Assembly (NCBI GenBank): GCA_031422195.1
Contig: JANOPZ010000031.1
Location: 1-64,000, forward strand
DNA from: JALOTE01 sp031422195
Lineage (GTDB): Bacteria; Pseudomonadota; Alphaproteobacteria; Rhizobiales; Rhizobiaceae
Direction of reading: 5' to 3'
Length of the DNA: 64,000 bases
The stretch's first letter is position 1; each line of letters opens with the position of its first letter. Positions 34,373 through 42,495 of this stretch are shown in pieces. The translations under genes were made by a program, and so were the position numbers. The notes beneath the pieces were generated by a model. That model did no database searches. It was not told where the DNA came from and was given only the letters and a program-made list of their open reading frames with translations.

Positions 34373-34397
34373 TACAGTTTGGGGATAGGGTATTTTG

Positions 34398-36185
34398 GTG
34401 TTGCGTTTTGCAAAGCCCATCGGTGGTTTGATGCGTAACGGGATGTTGTCTGTCATAGGCTTGTTGTGTCTGGCCGCTGCTTCGCAACCCGCATTTGCTG
34501 AGACCCGAACACTGAAGTTGTTTTACGTGCACACCAATGAGCGCGCGGAAGTTACTTATAAACGCAATGGCAAGTATCTTTCAGAAGGCCTGAAAAAAGC
34601 CAACCATATGCTGCGCGATTGGCGCCGCAATGAACCTACTAAAATGGATGTAAAAACGCTCGATATCCTTTGGGAAGTTTATCGTGCGTCAGGCTCGCGC
34701 GACTATATTCACGTGGTATCAGCCTATCGTTCGCCAGCCACCAATGCAATGCTGCGGCGGACGCGCGGCGGGCAGGCCGAAAAAAGCCAGCATTTGCTGG
34801 GCAAGGCGATCGACTTTTATTTGCCCGATGTAAAGCTTTCCAAATTGCGCGCCATTGCCTTTAAAATTCAAGGCGGCGGCGTTGGTTTTTATCCCCGTTC
34901 CGGCTCACCGTTTGTCCATGTTGATAGTGGTAATGTACGTGCTTGGCCCCGGATGAGCCGCAATGAATTGTTAGCGCTTTTTCCGGATGGTAAAACCGTG
35001 CATTTGCCAGCCGACGGTAAACCATTGCCGGGCTATCAGGCAGCCCTTGCCGCTTATAAAAACGGCAAAGGCAAAAACAGTTCGATAGTGGTGGATAATT
35101 CTTCGTCAGAGAAAAAACCGACATTATGGGCGGCGCTTTTTGGCGGCGGGGCTGACGAAAGTGACGATGAAGCAGACGTTTCAATCGTAGCCGCTAATCC
35201 GCCAGCCAAAGCGCCTGTTGCTATGGTGGCAGCAAAGCCAACAAAGCCAGCAAAACCACTGGCAGTCGATATTGCGGCCTTGCAACCTGATGCGATGGAT
35301 GGCGCGCCGGACACTTCAGGGTCGGGCCAAGTTGCCTCTATCCAGCCGGAGCAAAATGCAACGCAAGCCGCTTTAGCCCTTGCGGCTATTGCAGTGGTGG
35401 CACCCGCCTATACGGCCTTGCCCAAGCGCAATGCGCCGGTTCCAAGTGCGGCGCCTCGCTTAGCGGCGGCCCAAGCCGAAGAGGTTACGGTGGCAGCAAT
35501 CGAACCTATTGATCCGGCAAATGTTGAGGCGGCGCAGGCTTTGGCTGAGGCTGAAATTGCTGCCATTGATTTTGATGCCAATTCAAAATTACCGGCAGAT
35601 GGTCCTGTGCCAACACCTCGTCCGGTACTGGCAGTTGCTTCAACTGAAACAGGAATACCTGCTGACAGCGTTGATATTGCGGCACTCAGCGCCGACCCTG
35701 CTGCAGTATCCAATCAAGATGAATTGCGCGCCGCTTTTGCGCCCGTGCCAGAAGCTGCGCCCGGCCGGGACATAGGGGTTGAACCCTTGACACCTGCGGA
35801 AACTGATATGGCTTTAGAAGACGGCGCGTTTGAGCTGGCTTCTTTGCCAGCCAATGGCCCCATTCCTGAACTGCGTCGTGATACGTTGTCAGCCACACCG
35901 GAAACCATTCAGCCTGTTATCAAAAACTCGGCTGCTATTGGTGCAAACTTAAAGACCGGTGTTAAAACAACAGGCAAAAGTCCGAAATTGATTATCGGCA
36001 AAATAGTGCAAAAAAAGGCTGTCCAGCAGCCTGAATTGCCACTGCTTGTCAATCCGGATCGTTTCGGTCCTATTTCCAGCCAAAGCGCATCAAATGATGT
36101 GTCTAAGTTAAAAAAAGCTGACAAAGGCCCGCGCATTTTGCCGGACGGCTCCACGCTGGTGTCTTCTGGAAAAATCGCGCCGTAA
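34398..36185 (+). CDS. DUF882 (YcbK-like) periplasmic peptidase with long Ala/Pro-rich tail
   Basis: A 595-residue exported protein. The GTG at 34398 has AGGG seven bases upstream and begins a signal peptide (ends P-A-F-A). Residues 40-220 are the DUF882/M15-like domain: V-S-A-Y-R-S-P-A-T-N, the zinc motif S-Q-H-L-L-G-K-A-I-D-F-Y near residue 130, and P-F-V-H-V-D-S-G near residue 175 supplying the second histidine. The rest, about 370 residues, is Ala/Pro/Val-rich and disordered-looking, with only local repeats. E. coli YcbK has about 180 residues, so the tail triples the length. Probably a murein-related endopeptidase; substrate unknown. Confidence 0.85.
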   Translation: MLRFAKPIGGLMRNGMLSVIGLLCLAAASQPAFAETRTLKLFYVHTNERAEVTYKRNGKYLSEGLKKANHMLRDWRRNEPTKMDVKTLDILWEVYRASGSRDYIHVVSAYRSPATNAMLRRTRGGQAEKSQHLLGKAIDFYLPDVKLSKLRAIAFKIQGGGVGFYPRSGSPFVHVDSGNVRAWPRMSRNELLALFPDGKTVHLPADGKPLPGYQAALAAYKNGKGKNSSIVVDNSSSEKKPTLWAALFGGGADESDDEADVSIVAANPPAKAPVAMVAAKPTKPAKPLAVDIAALQPDAMDGAPDTSGSGQVASIQPEQNATQAALALAAIAVVAPAYTALPKRNAPVPSAAPRLAAAQAEEVTVAAIEPIDPANVEAAQALAEAEIAAIDFDANSKLPADGPVPTPRPVLAVASTETGIPADSVDIAALSADPAAVSNQDELRAAFAPVPEAAPGRDIGVEPLTPAETDMALEDGAFELASLPANGPIPELRRDTLSATPETIQPVIKNSAAIGANLKTGVKTTGKSPKLIIGKIVQKKAVQQPELPLLVNPDRFGPISSQSASNDVSKLKKADKGPRILPDGSTLVSSGKIAP

Positions 36186-36190
36186 AACGG

Positions 36191-36829
36191 TCAGCCTTTG
36201 ATTTGGCTTGCCTGGCGGGCCAATTCTTCAATTTCCGCAAATCGGCCTTCGGCGATCATTGCTTTTGGTGTTATCCATGATCCGCCGATGCAAACGACGT
36301 TCGGTAATTTTAAGTAACTGGTGGCGCTATCAGCCGTAATGCCGCCGGTTGGGCAAAACATCAGGCCCTTGAGTGGTGACGATACAGCATTAAGATAGTT
36401 TGCACCGCCCGCTTGCTCAGCTGGGAAAAACTTCAAATAAGTGTAGCCCGCCGCGCGGGCCTCCATCATTTCTGACGGCGTAACTGCCCCCGGCAGCAAT
36501 GGCACAGCGTGGTCGTTGGCCACAGCAACCAAATCGCGCGTGAGGCCGGGGCTGACAATATAGCGCGCGCCGGCGATCACAGCCTGTTCAAAGGTTTGCG
36601 GGTCTAAAATAGTGCCTGCGCCGATAATTGCGCCTTCCACTTCACCGGCGATGCGGCGGATGGCTTCTAAAGCGGCGCTGGTGCGAAGCGTTACTTCAAT
36701 GGCAAGCAAGCCGCCTGCAACCAAGGCTTGTGCCATAGCTACAGCTTGATGGGCGTCTTCAATCAACACCACCGGAATGACAGGTTGGCCTTCAAGAACC
36801 GGCTTTAAGGCTGAGATGTTTTGCGGCAT
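36191..36829 (-). CDS. eda: 2-dehydro-3-deoxyphosphogluconate aldolase (KDPG/KHG aldolase)
   Basis: A 212-residue class I aldolase. Family motifs: V-I-P-V-V-L-I, A-I-E-V-T-L-R-T, G-A-G-T-I-L-D-P-Q, I-S/V-S-P-G-L-T, the Schiff-base lysine in F-K/Y-L-K-F-F-P-A, F-C-P-T-G-G-I and C-I-G-G-S-W. Known role: cleaves KDPG to pyruvate and glyceraldehyde 3-phosphate in the Entner-Doudoroff pathway. I chose the ATG at 36829, which gives the normal length; the frame continues upstream. No strong ribosome site. It diverges from trhO and stands alone on its strand next to the DUF882 stop (five bases). Confidence 0.94.
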   Translation of the reverse strand: MPQNISALKPVLEGQPVIPVVLIEDAHQAVAMAQALVAGGLLAIEVTLRTSAALEAIRRIAGEVEGAIIGAGTILDPQTFEQAVIAGARYIVSPGLTRDLVAVANDHAVPLLPGAVTPSEMMEARAAGYTYLKFFPAEQAGGANYLNAVSSPLKGLMFCPTGGITADSATSYLKLPNVVCIGGSWITPKAMIAEGRFAEIEELARQASQIKG

Positions 36830-36969
36830 TGGGTCACCAGTTCTAAATCGATTTAGGTTGAAAGTTATCATTTACGAATGCCAGCTGTCCAGCGTTTGTC
36901 GGCAAATGGGTTGCCAATGGCATAGCCCTGCCACTAAGGGTGCGACATTATAGCAGATAAAGCCAACCG

Positions 36970-37848
36970 ATGACCGAAAGCACAAAGCACGTTTTGCACA
37001 ATGCCGCTTATGATGTGGTGGCGCTTTATGCGTTCACCCCCATCAGCGACCCGATGGCGCTGCAGTCGGAGCTTCGGGTTTTCGCATCGACTGAAAATCT
37101 GTGCGGCACTTTGATCCTGGCCAAAGAAGGCTTCAACGGCACATTGGCGGGGCCGCGTGCAGGCCTCAACCGTTTGGTAGAACGAATGACGGCACTGCTT
37201 GCACCGGGGCGTGAAGCTGAAATCAAATTTAGCCGCGCAACAGGCCGCCCGTTTTGGAAACTCAAAATCAAGGTCAAAAACGAGATTGTAACGCTTGGGC
37301 TGGATAGCATTGACCCGTCGCGTAACGCAGGAACTTATGTCAAGCCGGCAGACTGGAACGCGTTGATTGCAGATCCTGACACGGTCGTGATCGATACGCG
37401 CAACTTTTACGAAATTGTTGTTGGCACGTTTGAAAATGCCATTGATCCTGAAACGCGGCTATTTAGCGAGTTTCCAAAATGGGTGGAAGAAAACCGGGAA
37501 AAACTCGCGGGTAAGCGTTTGGCAATGTTCTGCACAGGCGGTATCCGCTGTGAAAAAGCAACTGCTTTAATGAAGGTTGAAGGGTTTAATGATGTGCACC
37601 ATTTGCAGGGCGGTATTTTGCGCTATCTTGAAGATGTGCCGCCTGAGCAGAGTTTATGGAAGGGGGACTGTGTTGTTTTTGATAAACGCGTGGTGTTGGG
37701 CCATGGCCTCATTGAAGGCGAGCATATTGATTGCCCCAATTGCGGAACGCCCATTGCAGCAGCAACAATTGACAATAGTAAGCCGCATTGCCCTGATTGC
37801 ATCCGTACCTCTTTAATTGCGGCGTCACAAAACCCATCTACCGCCTAG
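36970..37848 (+). CDS. trhO: tRNA uridine(34) hydroxylase, rhodanese family
   Basis: A 292-residue TrhO (YceA) protein. N-terminal acylphosphatase-like part with the K-E-G-F-N-G-T motif near residue 52, K-I-K-V-K-N-E-I-V near residue 100, then a rhodanese domain whose active-site cysteine is in F-C-T-G-G-I-R-C-E-K near residue 182. A C-terminal cysteine cluster, C-P-N-C-G ... C-P-D-C, likely binds zinc. Known role: oxygen-dependent 5-hydroxylation of uridine 34 in tRNA. It is divergent from eda and followed 27 bases later by the DUF533 gene. Confidence 0.93.
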   Translation: MTESTKHVLHNAAYDVVALYAFTPISDPMALQSELRVFASTENLCGTLILAKEGFNGTLAGPRAGLNRLVERMTALLAPGREAEIKFSRATGRPFWKLKIKVKNEIVTLGLDSIDPSRNAGTYVKPADWNALIADPDTVVIDTRNFYEIVVGTFENAIDPETRLFSEFPKWVEENREKLAGKRLAMFCTGGIRCEKATALMKVEGFNDVHHLQGGILRYLEDVPPEQSLWKGDCVVFDKRVVLGHGLIEGEHIDCPNCGTPIAAATIDNSKPHCPDCIRTSLIAASQNPSTA

Positions 37849-37875
37849 CAACACCGTTCTGTCAGGAGCCAGCCC

Positions 37876-38616
37876 ATGTTTGACCCGAAAAACTTCAATC
37901 TTTCACAGCTGAAAAACATTGATGCCAAGGGCATTCTTGATCAACTTATGGGCTCAAAAGCCCCTGGCGACAGCACAACTGTAAAAGACCGTGCCGGGCA
38001 AGCCTTGGATATGGCGAAGAAAAATCCGCTCGCAGCAGGTGCACTGGCCGCTGTTTTGCTTGGCACAGGAACTGGACGTGCGGTTGCAGGTTCAGCAGTT
38101 CAGCTCGGCGGTTTGGCTGCAATTGCGGCGCTGGGTTACAAGGCCTATCAAAATTACCAATCGGGCAAACCTATTTTGCCACAAAAAACCGATGCTACTT
38201 TGCCAGATGCAGACGTTATTGAAGGCACGGCCTTCGACCAAACTGCACAAGGTGAGGCCGGTGAAATGTTCACGCTCAGTCTTGTGCGCGTAATGATTGC
38301 TGCAGCACGGGCCGACGGCCATATTGATGATGCTGAACGCGCCGCTATTTTAGGTAAACTCAAAACATCAGGCATGAATGAGGAAGTTCAATCTTTCATC
38401 GACCATGAAATTTCAAACCCGGTTGACCTCGACGGCCTTGTTGCGAGCGCCGTCACCGAAGAGCAAAAAGTTGAACTTTACACCGCCGCCCGCCTGACAA
38501 TTTCGCCCGACAGCCGCGCAGAACGCGGGTTTTTGGACATGCTTGCAGGGCGGCTGGGGCTGGCCGATGCGTTGATCGATCATATTGATGCGACGGTTAA
38601 GGGTGTGAGTGTTTAA
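37876..38616 (+). CDS. DUF533 family, TerB-like protein
   Basis: A 246-residue protein. The N-terminal half has the A-L-D-M-A-K-K-N-P-L-A-A-G motif and a glycine-rich hydrophobic segment (about residues 60-95) that may associate with a membrane. The C-terminal half is a TerB-like helical domain beginning R-V-M-I-A-A-A-R-A-D-G-H-I-D-D-A-E-R near residue 138, whose acidic residues could bind metal. This is the DUF533 (YebE) layout. Function unknown. A clear AGGAG site lies nine bases before the ATG. It follows trhO closely on the same strand; convergent with the aminotransferase gene. Confidence 0.88.
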   Translation: MFDPKNFNLSQLKNIDAKGILDQLMGSKAPGDSTTVKDRAGQALDMAKKNPLAAGALAAVLLGTGTGRAVAGSAVQLGGLAAIAALGYKAYQNYQSGKPILPQKTDATLPDADVIEGTAFDQTAQGEAGEMFTLSLVRVMIAAARADGHIDDAERAAILGKLKTSGMNEEVQSFIDHEISNPVDLDGLVASAVTEEQKVELYTAARLTISPDSRAERGFLDMLAGRLGLADALIDHIDATVKGVSV

Positions 38617-38637
38617 TTACCCCGCCAAAAACCCCCT

Positions 38638-39801
38638 TCACAAAAATTCTTTTATCTTTGCCATCGCTCTTTCAATGTTCTCCTCTGAATTGGCATAACT
38701 CACGCGAATAAATCCTTCGCCATGGATGCCGAAATCTGGCCCGCCGATAAGGGCGATGCCAGCCTGCTCGAGCAGGGCAGAGGCCAGCGGCTTGGCCAGC
38801 CAACCGGTTTTGCTGATATTGGGAAAGGCGTAAAATGCGCCTTTCGGTGTGATGCAGCTGACATTCGGGATGTCGTTTAGCAATCGTGTCACCAGTTTGC
38901 GGCGCTTGTCAAACGCGGCCATCATCATCGCAACGGCGTCTTGAGGGCCATCGAGCGCGGCGATAGCGGCAAATTGGGCGGGGGCGTTGACGCAAGAGTA
39001 TGAGTTTACGGCCAGTTTGTTGACGGGTTTGACGAGGCTTTCTGGCCAAACGCTCCAGCCCAAACGCCAGCCTGTCATGGCATAGGTTTTTGACCAGCCA
39101 TTGAGAATGATCAGCCGGTCGGCAATTTCAAGGTAGCGGATCAATGAATGGTGCTGTTCGCCATCATAGACCATCTCGTCATAGATTTCGTCCGATAAAA
39201 TTACGGCGTTGGGAAAGCGCGCAAGGCCTGCAACCAGTGCATCGATTTCAGCCTTTGGTGTGACGCCGCCCGTCGGGTTGGCTGGGGAGTTGAGAATAAT
39301 CAGTTTGGTTTTGTCAGTCATTAACGCCAGCATTTGTGCGGCGGTGAATGCAAATCCGTTTTCTTCGAGCATCCGTACGGGAATGGGCGTTGCACCCGTA
39401 AACTCTATCATCGAGCGGTAAATCGGGAAGCCGGGGTCGGGGTAAAGAATTTCTGCGCCGGGTTCGCCGAACAGCATAATTGCGGCAAACATGGCCGGTT
39501 TGCCGCCCGGCATGATGAAAATACGGTCGGGCGAAATCTCAACGCCTTCGCGTTTGAAAATGCGGCGGGCAACAGATTCGCGCAGCGGCAAAATACCGTT
39601 GGAACCGGTGTAGCCGTGGTGGCCGTCGCGCAGCGCTTTGATGGCGGCTTCGACAATATGTTCCGGCGTTTTGAAATCAGGTTGGCCAATGCCGAGATTG
39701 ATTATATCGCGGCCCTCCGCCGCTAAGTGATTGGCTCTGGCTAAAACAGCAAATGCGTTTTCTTCGCCCAGACGGCTAAAGGCTGCAACAGGTGACACCA
39801 T
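38638..39801 (-). CDS. PLP-dependent aminotransferase, class I/II
   Basis: A 387-residue fold-type I aminotransferase. Marks: N-L-G-I-G-Q-P-D near residue 40, G-Y-T-G-S-N-G near residue 70, N-S-P-A-N-P-T-G-G near residue 170, D-E-I-Y near residue 200, and the PLP lysine in G-W-S-K-T-Y-A-M-T-G-W-R-L-G-W near residue 235. Substrate cannot be fixed by eye; the aspartate/aromatic subgroup is likely. I chose the ATG at 39801, with GGAA eight bases upstream. It is divergent from the GNAT gene. No neighbours point to a pathway. Confidence 0.92.
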   Translation of the reverse strand: MVSPVAAFSRLGEENAFAVLARANHLAAEGRDIINLGIGQPDFKTPEHIVEAAIKALRDGHHGYTGSNGILPLRESVARRIFKREGVEISPDRIFIMPGGKPAMFAAIMLFGEPGAEILYPDPGFPIYRSMIEFTGATPIPVRMLEENGFAFTAAQMLALMTDKTKLIILNSPANPTGGVTPKAEIDALVAGLARFPNAVILSDEIYDEMVYDGEQHHSLIRYLEIADRLIILNGWSKTYAMTGWRLGWSVWPESLVKPVNKLAVNSYSCVNAPAQFAAIAALDGPQDAVAMMMAAFDKRRKLVTRLLNDIPNVSCITPKGAFYAFPNISKTGWLAKPLASALLEQAGIALIGGPDFGIHGEGFIRVSYANSEENIERAMAKIKEFL

Positions 39802-39873
39802 GACAAGATTCCAAATGTCGATTTGACGTGTGCTGATATGCAGTTGGCAGCAAATTGATGTCAATTGAGCAAT

Positions 39874-40578
39874 ATGATGAGCAATGATCTTTCAAACTGG
39901 ACACCGCGCTCACGCCCGGAGCGCATCACGCTTGAGGGCAAACATGTGCGACTAGAGCCTATGAATGCGGTAAGGCATGGCAACGGTCTTTATACTGCCG
40001 CGACAGAAGGCGATGCTGATGGCCGGTTTCGCTATCTGTTTGATGAAATGCCAAATTCACGCGAAGAGTTTGATGTTTGGTTGGCACGGGTTGAGCAAAG
40101 CCAAGACCCATTGATGTTTGCCGTGGTCGATCAAAACACCCATGAACCTATTGGACGGCAAACCTTGATGCGGATCGACACTGCTCATGGTGTCATTGAA
40201 ACCGGCAACATCCACTGGGGCCCGAAAATGCAGCGCAGCCCGCGCTCAACCGAGGCGCTTTATTTGCATGCCAGTTATGTGTTTGATGTGCTCGGCTACC
40301 GGCGGTTTGAGTGGAAATGCAACAATAACAACTTACCGTCAAAAGTTTCAGCATTGCGGTTTGGGTTCTCGTATGAAGGCCTGTTTTGCAACCATATGGT
40401 GGTGAAAGGTGCCAACCGAGACACGGCTTGGTTTGCCATGCTTGATAAAGACTGGCCCATGATTAAACATGCGTTTGAACTCTGGCTTACCCCTGATAAT
40501 TTCGATAGCAATGGCCAACAGATTAGACGGCTGGAAACGATCAGGGAGCGGTTAAATGGCAGGCAGGTTAAAGGGTAA
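39874..40578 (+). CDS. GNAT acetyltransferase, RimJ/RimL-like
   Basis: A 234-residue protein of the acetyltransferase-3 type. Residues 18-40 (R-I-T-L-E-G-K-H-V-R-L-E-P) and the later segment Y-L-H-A-S-Y-V-F-D-V-L-G-Y-R-R-F-E-W-K-C-N-N-N-N-L-P-S are typical of RimJ/RimL-like N-acetyltransferases. Substrate unknown. The start is uncertain: ATG codons at 39874 and 39877 and a TTG at 39865 are all in frame and lack a clear ribosome site. It overlaps the SDR start by 23 bases, so the two are translationally linked. Confidence 0.85.
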   Translation: MMSNDLSNWTPRSRPERITLEGKHVRLEPMNAVRHGNGLYTAATEGDADGRFRYLFDEMPNSREEFDVWLARVEQSQDPLMFAVVDQNTHEPIGRQTLMRIDTAHGVIETGNIHWGPKMQRSPRSTEALYLHASYVFDVLGYRRFEWKCNNNNLPSKVSALRFGFSYEGLFCNHMVVKGANRDTAWFAMLDKDWPMIKHAFELWLTPDNFDSNGQQIRRLETIRERLNGRQVKG

Positions 40579-41299
40579 AATTGCGGTCGTAACGGCGGCG
40601 GGGCAGGGCATCGGGCGCGCTATTGCTGAAGCGTTCATTGCAGAGGGCGCAACTGTTTATGCGTCTGATTTGGATAAATCCAAATTGGAGGGCCTCACCA
40701 AAGCGAAAAAGCATGCGCTCGATGTAACATCAACCAAGGCCGTGCAGGCCTATGCTGCCAAAGTTGGAAGCATCGATATTCTCTGCAATGTCGCAGGCTT
40801 TGTGCACCATGGCACTTTGCTCGATTGCGATGAGAAGGCTTGGGATTTCTCTTTTGATCTTAATGTGAAGTCGATCCACAGAATGCTGGCTGCGTTTATG
40901 CCGGGAATGTTGGCGCAGGGCGGCGGCTCAATCATCAATTTAGCGTCGGCGGCATCCTCGATAAAGGGCGCTCCGAACCGGTATGTCTATGGCGCGACAA
41001 AGGCTGCGGTTATTGGCCTTACAAAAGCCGTCGCGCAGGATTTTATTACCAAAGGAATTCGCTGTAACGCGATTTGCCCTGGAACGATTCAATCGCCGTC
41101 GCTGGATCAGCGTATTGGTCAATTGGGCGAGCAGGTTGGCGGTACAGATAAAGCGCGAGATATGTTCATTGCACGCCAGCCAATGGGGCGTATCGCGGAT
41201 GCTGCCGAAATCGGTCCTCTTGCAGTTTACTTGGCTTCCAACGAAAGCCAATTTGTTACCGGCGGGGCGCATTTGATTGATGGAGGCTGGACGTTGTGA
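40556..41299 (+). CDS. SDR oxidoreductase, DHRS6/keto-deoxyfuconate dehydrogenase-like
   Basis: A 247-residue short-chain dehydrogenase. NAD motif T-A-A-G-Q-G-I-G-R-A near residue 16, N-V-A-G near residue 79, catalytic Y-x3-K in Y-V-Y-G-A-T-K near residue 144 with serine in S-A-A-S-S, and the C-terminal G-A-H-L-I-D-G-G-W-T. The V-T-A-A-G variant of the first motif and the shortness of the segment after it are like DHRS6 and 2-keto-3-deoxy-L-fuconate dehydrogenases. The start has AGGGAG nine bases upstream. Its stop overlaps the next start by 4 bases (GTGA). A role in sugar-acid breakdown with the DenD-like neighbour is possible. Confidence 0.87.
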   Translation: MAGRLKGKIAVVTAAGQGIGRAIAEAFIAEGATVYASDLDKSKLEGLTKAKKHALDVTSTKAVQAYAAKVGSIDILCNVAGFVHHGTLLDCDEKAWDFSFDLNVKSIHRMLAAFMPGMLAQGGGSIINLASAASSIKGAPNRYVYGATKAAVIGLTKAVAQDFITKGIRCNAICPGTIQSPSLDQRIGQLGEQVGGTDKARDMFIARQPMGRIADAAEIGPLAVYLASNESQFVTGGAHLIDGGWTL

Positions 41300-41502
41300 C
41301 AACTGAAGACAAAAAGTCGGCTATTGCTGCTGCCCTTATATTGGTCTTTGTGGCATTCGGGTTGATGGCAATGCCAAAACTGGTGATCGGGCTGGCGGAT
41401 GCCGTGTCGCCCTTTGCTGGTGTTGCACTGGCGCTGGCATTTATATTGGCACCGTTCGTCATTTTGTGGGTTCGCTCTAGGTACCAAAATAAGGCCAAAT
41501 AA
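41296..41502 (+). CDS. Small two-helix membrane protein (DUF5337-like)
   Basis: A 68-residue protein with two predicted transmembrane helices (about residues 9-32 and 36-60), starting with GTG in a GTGA overlap with the SDR gene and ending in the base before the DenD-like ATG. Basic tail R-S-R-Y-Q-N-K-A-K. It has no motif I can identify with confidence, although small alphaproteobacterial membrane proteins of this size exist. The tight coupling on both sides argues that it is real and belongs to the cluster. Confidence 0.7.
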   Translation: MTTEDKKSAIAAALILVFVAFGLMAMPKLVIGLADAVSPFAGVALALAFILAPFVILWVRSRYQNKAK

Positions 41503-42495
41503 ATGCGCGTTTTGATCACAGGTGCAGCTGGAATGATTGGCGCAAAGCTGGCCGCCCGTATTGCTGCTGATGGGCACGTTAGCGGCCAGATGGTTTCTGC
41601 CATGCATCTGACAGATGTTAACCAGCCACAAAAACCCGAGGCAGATTTTTTAATCACTGCGCGGGCCGCTGATTTTTCTGCCCCAAGCGAAGCCGTCCAT
41701 TTGGCCAGTTTGAAACCCGATCTTGTGTTTCACTTGGCGGCAATAGTTTCCGGTGAGGCTGAAACTGATTTTGACAAAGGATATCGCATTAACTTTGACG
41801 GCACGCGCGCCTTGCTGGATGCTTTTCGTTTAACGCAAGAAAAGCCCAAGGTTATTTTTGCTTCATCAAGTGCGATATTTGGCGGACCTTACCCTGACGT
41901 TATTCCTGATGATTTTACCCCGCAGCCGCTGACATCATATGGTACGCAAAAGTTGATGGGCGAACTTTTGGTTTCAGATTTTTCGCGCAAAGGTTTCATT
42001 GATGGTGTCGCTTTGCGCTTTCCGACGATTTGCGTGCGGCCTGGCTTGCCCAATAAAGCGGCTTCTGGTTTTTTCTCAAATATCATCCGTGAGCCGTTAG
42101 CGGGCAAAGTTGCTAAATTGCCCGTAGGCCTTGATGTCGTTCACACACACGCCTCGCCACGTTCTGCAATCGGGTTTTTACTGCATGCCGCCGCCATGGA
42201 TTTAAGCCGTCTTGGCTCTCGCCGCGCAGTGACTTTACCGGGCGTCGCTGTCTCGGTTGGTGAACAAATTGGGGCGCTGACGCGGATTGCTGGCGCAAAA
42301 ATTGCTCAACTGATTGTGCCAGAACCTGATGAGATGGTTGCTAAGATCATATCTGGTTGGCCAACGCGGTTTGAGGCCAAGCGGTCACGCGAATTGGGTT
42401 TTCAAGCAGAGTCTAATTTTGACGACATTATTCAAGCCCATATTGATGATGTACACGGCGGCGTACTGCCCGGTTACGCTAGTGAGCCAGCGTAG
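41503..42495 (+). CDS. denD: NAD-dependent epimerase/dehydratase-type protein, DenD-like D-erythronate dehydrogenase
   Basis: A 330-residue extended SDR. Motifs: T-G-A-A-G-M-I-G near residue 6, H-L-A-A-I-V-S-G near residue 77, the catalytic Y-G-T-Q-K near residue 146 with S-S-S-A near residue 124, and the R-F-P-T-I-C-V-R-P-G block. These, and the tail H-G-G-V-L-P-G-Y, resemble D-erythronate dehydrogenase (DenD). No DenA/DenB kinase or DUF1537 partner is near, so the assignment to a sugar-acid pathway is tentative. It starts one base after the small membrane protein. The last 22 bases overlap the stop of the convergent nickel/cobalt transporter gene. Confidence 0.78.
   Translation: MRVLITGAAGMIGAKLAARIAADGHVSGQMVSAMHLTDVNQPQKPEADFLITARAADFSAPSEAVHLASLKPDLVFHLAAIVSGEAETDFDKGYRINFDGTRALLDAFRLTQEKPKVIFASSSAIFGGPYPDVIPDDFTPQPLTSYGTQKLMGELLVSDFSRKGFIDGVALRFPTICVRPGLPNKAASGFFSNIIREPLAGKVAKLPVGLDVVHTHASPRSAIGFLLHAAAMDLSRLGSRRAVTLPGVAVSVGEQIGALTRIAGAKIAQLIVPEPDEMVAKIISGWPTRFEAKRSRELGFQAESNFDDIIQAHIDDVHGGVLPGYASEPA

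Noticed and set aside
34227..34397. Sigma-54 promoter for the DUF882 gene under the NtrC-like regulator
   Set aside because: No GG-N10-GC pair with the usual surrounding bases was found in the gap.
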